Below, piece after piece: positions 17,121 to 20,958 of a stretch of DNA of 20,958 bases. The notes under the pieces are model-generated. The model made no database searches. It saw only the letters and a list, made by a program, of their open reading frames with translations, and was not told the DNA's origin. Made by a program: the position numbers and the translations under genes. Position 1 is the first letter of the stretch. Each line of letters opens with the position of its first letter. Origin of the DNA: Chara braunii (taxonomy: Eukaryota; Streptophyta; Charophyceae; Charales; Characeae). The DNA lies in the NCBI GenBank assembly GCA_003427395.1, contig BFEA01000408.1, positions 562,378 through 583,335 of the forward strand. Direction: 5' to 3'.

Positions 17121-18893
17121 AAAAAGTCCCTCATACCCATCCTCGCCCCTTCGTCCTAGACAAGCGTCGACCTCTCGTTGAGTGTCCCCAACCCTTCCCT
17201 GGTAAATAGGGTCATAACTGGGGCCGCGGGCTCTAACCGAGACCTTTGAAGGCTTTTTACCCTCCTCTCAAGAAACTCGTCATAATCAGACCCATATTTG
17301 TGCGCACCCTTAAATCTCTCTCAGCGTCTTCCGCAGTCTAGTACGGAAGCGCTAGGTCTCCATCTTGGCCCGCCATAGTCTGGGTGATCAGGCCAGATCT
17401 ACGGCCCACCGCGTTGTTATTTCAGCGGTAGTGCCCTCGCAGGTTGCGCCACGATAGGCTTTCTCCTGATAAATACTTAATCAGGACTTCCCGAAAGACT
17501 CACATGACTCGACTTTTATCCCAGGCCGTTCCACAGGGGTAAAACCTACTCGGGCAGCCACACCCTTTTTGCCTTTACTCCCGTGGCCTGACGTGGGCCC
17601 GCGGCCAGGTTATGCCGGTCCGCGGCCATCCCTAGGGGTTACGCCCTAGTGGTGCTAAGACTTTACCGCTTAGCTCGGTCTTCCTTATAAGCCTTGAGGT
17701 TAGCACGAGTGGCCAGACGGTGCGTCGCAACAAATACAGGCCTACTGCGGGATTGCACATAGGCTTGTCACATATGACAGGTATTTACCAGCTCTCCGTG
17801 GGACAACACAGCGAGGAGATGGCAACCTCTCCACATTCACAACCATAAGGCACCGCCAGATCCACCAGACCGTGACTCCCCAACTTGATCAGGGTAAGGG
17901 GGTCACACATCTCAGGGACACTCCTCAAAAAGCAAACATTTTGCGACATTCTCAAGAAATTTCACCGAGTGGCCAGTAAATCTGGTTCCCTTTCCTCAGT
18001 CTTTCATCTTACCAACCCATCTTTTTATGCCATCAAATCTATTAATCATCCTTCCTATGGGGGAGGTCTCGCTCAAATAGGTCTGTCAGCCATCCCTCTC
18101 TTTCTAGGATGAGCTCTCACATGACCTTTGTAAAACATCTTCCTTTTCTGAAGATAAGTCTTCCAAATAAATCATAGTGTACAATTCAATCATAACAACA
18201 GCACCACACAAGGGACCAACTTATGGGTCCCTAACACAACTTAGATACTTAAACATTTGGCATGATAAGCATTCGAGTCTCAGGGACTCATAGACCCTCC
18301 TTGGATCTTCGCAACTTGTCTCACAAAAACAGACTGCGCTCCCTCTCCTTATACTCGGCTCTAGCATCTGCCCCCGGGCAGGTCGCACGAGTGCACCGAA
18401 GAGTAGACAGTTTACATTTACTCACAAGACATAAGCATATGAGCTGTTTGTCACACAAATCCCACACAAATCATCATACACCAGGAAGCCATACATATGA
18501 GAGTGAGAGTGATCGTCATACACAGGGAAGTAGTCTTCAAAACCTCACTCAGTATATACCCAACAATAGAACACCTCACAAAACTCAACATCAATACTCG
18601 AGCGTTATGTCCCCTCTCATATCCAGTGGGCTCGTACCCTAGGTGGTTTTAACTCTCCCACCACCCATAGGTAGACTCTGATCTCAGAACAAAACGAAAT
18701 ACAATTAGGTGCCCTAAGTATCACACCGCTGAGTCTCAGTCTTTGGATCCCAACGCGAAAAGAACCTCAAAACCTTATCGTACATTGGTCCTTTATCGCA
18801 TGCAACACCCTAAGATACACGTATCTGACTCGCGACACCCTATGTCCTTGACTTACTCCTCCTATGTACAGAAAACACCTTACTTTTACTAGC
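17121..18893. other. Non-coding, hairpin-dense stretch
   Basis: No gene is supported; short plus-strand frames at 17885-18112 and 18262-18642 have no features. Perfect hairpins occur at 17632-17649 (CTAGGG/CCCTAG), 17766-17779 (TGTCA/TGACA), 18137-18155 (ATCTTC/GAAGAT), 18211-18232 (AGGGACC/GGTCCCT), 18368-18381 (CTGCCC/GGGCAG) and 18813-18826 (AGATAC/GTATCT). Confidence 0.55.
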
Positions 18894-18946
18894 GTATAGG
18901 CGAACCAGCCCCTTACTCGCTCATCTATTCCTGGTTTTGCCTATAC
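18894..18946 (-). other. 14-bp hairpin around the gag stop codon
   Basis: GTATAGGC (18894-18901) pairs with GCCTATAC (18939-18946), and AACCAG (18903-18908) with CTGGTT (18931-18936), leaving a small 1x2 internal loop and a 22-nt terminal loop. The TAG that ends the minus-strand gag-like frame (18927-18925) lies in that loop, and the last sense codons form one arm. Confidence 0.75.
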
Positions 18947-20957
18947 AACTGGGCTCGACCCCCATCCGGAGCCCTCTCTACCACTCGGCCCTGTCTATCA
19001 TACATCCTGCCACCTTCCTCAGTAACCCGCCCCTCAGCCTTGTCCTTAAGGAATTTAGGACAGTCCAGGGCCCTATGCACTCCGTCCAAAAAATAGAAAC
19101 ACATAGCCCCAGATTTCCTTTGAAATCTCTTCTTCCTTTTCTGGGTCCCTGGCGACGGAGGCGCCTCTTCCTTCTCCTTGCCCACTTCATGACTTTGGGG
19201 CAGGTGCCACGGTCCTTCCGCTTCTCCTTCGATTCCATGGGCGCTTGACTCTCCTCGCTGCACTTCTCTCTTGGGTTGGTACTCAGGGGTATCCAATCTC
19301 AGTGGCCGGCCCTCACGGGTTACCTCCAATATGGCTTCCTCCGCCTTCTCACAGGGCCTCGGAGTCTGGGGAGTAGCGGCTCTAGTAGGCTGGCTCGTAG
19401 CCTCCTGCTGCCTCTGGTCAGTAGTCGGTCCTCCCGAGTCAGTCCCAGTGGCCCACGAGCCCAGCTGTACCCTCAATTCTTCCAACTTTGGCCCTTGCTC
19501 TGGGGCCTCCAGTCCCTGAGGCCTCTCTGGCGGCGTATCCACTTCCATGGCTGCTATCAACTCATCCAGACGTGACGGCTCCTCCCTTTGTGCCTTCGGC
19601 TGTGGGGACTCCACCGCTCCAGCGAGAGTTCCCTCATGTACGTCCAGAAGAATCGCCAGTGACTCCTCTGCCGCCCCCTCCTCTTCTGGTGCAGGTTGGG
19701 GTCCTTGGGTCAGCGCCTCCATAGGGGTATCTACTGAAGCAGGGCCTTCCTACTGTGAAGCCAGCTCAGTGGGAGCCTTGAACTCGAAGCTTTCCCTGTT
19801 GGCTTCCTTTCTGGCCTCTGCCTCTGCTGGGTCTAGAAATACCTTCCCCAACTTCTCTTGCCGAGATGGCTCTGCTGCCTCCCCTTGGCCAAACAGCCCT
19901 TGCACCCCCTTGCCTTGGATGTCGTACCTGCTCTGCTCAGTCCAGTCGACCACCTTGGTGGCGGCAAGTCTTTCCACTGCCAGTGCGGCCGCCATTTCCT
20001 TGAGCTTTGCCTCCCACTCAGCCTCCTTTGCCTCCAGGCGAGTTTGCCTGACCTTATTCTCGACCCTCTCCTCTGCGAGTTGGGCAGTCAGCTGTTCCAC
20101 CTCGTTTTTCCTGAGAGCCAACTCATCACTAAGCAGGGAGTACCTTTGAAAGGCCTCGATGGATGTCTGCTTTATCCCCTTGTTCACCCATTTGATGGCC
20201 TCCCTGGCAGCAGAAAACCCCAACTCCCCAACCTCTATCGCCTCGTCCGCACCCTCAATCGCCTGGCCCGTCTCTCGTGCCCTCTGGCGAGCTGCCTCTC
20301 TCCGCCCCTCATACCTGGCCCACAACTCGTCAATCCTTTCTTCACTTGTCTTGGGGGCGACTGGTGGTCTTGGCGCTATCCCTGCAGCCTCCATCCTATC
20401 CCTTCGCTCATGTATCTCCTCAAGGCGAGCTCGTACCCTAGCGCGCTTTGCTTGGGCGGCTTCGTCTGGCGCCTTTCCTGTGTCTGCCTTTGCGCCTTCC
20501 CCAGTCGCAGCCTGCGGACCCTCCCCTAGCTCAGTACCCGATGGCCCCGATGATGGCCTGACCAGGCTGGGCCCCTCAATGTCAGGGTGCTCAGCTGCGT
20601 GTGCGGCTAAACGTGAGTCGACGACAGGCAGGGCTCCGTCCTCTACCCCTCCAGTAGCCCTCTCGCCTCAATCTCCTGGCTGGGTGACATAGTGGCCTCT
20701 GGTGGTGGTACTGAGGCTTCCTGGTTGTCTGGCTCCGCGACGCCCTCTGGCCAGGACCGCCGTGTCCGAGCTCGGGCTGGGGAGTCCGGGGGAGTATCAC
20801 CTTCCACCACAATGACATCTTCCGCACCTACCCCGTTCAATCTGAGCGGCTCTGTCTCCGGCTCTGGGCGAGTCTGCCCTCCCCCTGATGGGTCCGTGGG
20901 GCTCTGTCTTGCCGAAGGGGCCTCCCACTGAGATGCGTCCAAATGGGCCTCCAGACT
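18925..20957 (-). pseudogene. gag: Degenerate gag-like polyprotein of an LTR retrotransposon (partial)
   Basis: A largely continuous minus-strand coding sequence enters from beyond the right edge and ends at TAG 18927-18925. The order is: an acidic, Pro-rich N-terminal part (20957-20646, no true start in the window); a charged helical region with a long coiled coil (about 20140-19960, stretches like NEVEQLTAQLAEERVENK); an acidic Pro/Glu linker; a basic KRKKRFQRK patch; and a zinc-knuckle-like CFYFLDGVHRALDC (from 19101) followed by a conserved-looking polar tail. In a CX2CX4HX4C knuckle the second Cys is expected at 19092-19090, but the codon is TTT (Phe). Two further lesions are an in-frame TAG at 19752-19750 and a frame change at the G-run (minus strand) 20649-20646. 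No protease, RT or integrase follows downstream on the minus strand. So it is a dead or gag-only (non-autonomous) copy. The zinc knuckle supports gag; a host zinc-knuckle protein is less likely. Confidence 0.6.
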
Positions 20958-20958
20958 C

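Overview
The window looks like nuclear DNA from a eukaryote with a large, repeat-rich genome. It holds plant-type LTR-retrotransposon parts (an LTR with an initiator-tRNA-Met primer binding site, and two gag-like reading frames), many microsatellites, telo-box-like motifs, short intron-like segments and two isolated N calls. No bacterial operon, rRNA gene or intact conserved housekeeping gene is visible. My best guess is a streptophyte alga of the Chara type, because the zinc-knuckle gag tail resembles proteins I associate with that genome. This is inference from memory, not a search result.

Layout. 1-2.5 kb: non-coding DNA with a CA/CG microsatellite, a 16-bp palindrome, the first copy of a rearranged repeat and a plausible TATA promoter. 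2.5-4.3 kb: no gene I can support. 4.3-5.7 kb: a mosaic of inverted repeats around (TTG)n tracts, overlapping a broken minus-strand frame that encodes a Thr-rich repeated module. 5.98-6.3 kb: a short minus-strand open frame with gene-like composition. 6.36-9.0 kb: an LTR with primer binding site, a tRNA-like segment, a C/G homopolymer block, a long pyrimidine-rich leader with three nested-hairpin repeats, and a short frameshifted gag-like N-terminus. 9.45-10.5 kb: two diverged copies of a TATA-bearing unit about 0.59 kb apart.

11.3-12.8 kb is the most unusual part. About three to four units of a roughly 122-bp repeat are followed by ten hairpins that share a nearly invariant 20-nt core, CATTCATCTTAGAAACAATG, while the arms flanking it change in sequence from copy to copy and remain complementary. 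This covariation points to a structure that is maintained or repeatedly regenerated. I do not recognise it as a described element.

14.6-15.25 kb holds a possible short-intron gene: three canonical GT..AG segments are each exactly 42 nt, and one of them contains the only in-frame stop. 16.2-18.95 kb has no gene but many short perfect hairpins and one tRNA-like fold. 18.93 kb to the right edge is a degenerate minus-strand gag-like gene (coiled coil, zinc knuckle lacking one Cys, one amber stop, one frameshift) that runs out of the window. Its stop codon lies in the loop of a 14-bp hairpin.
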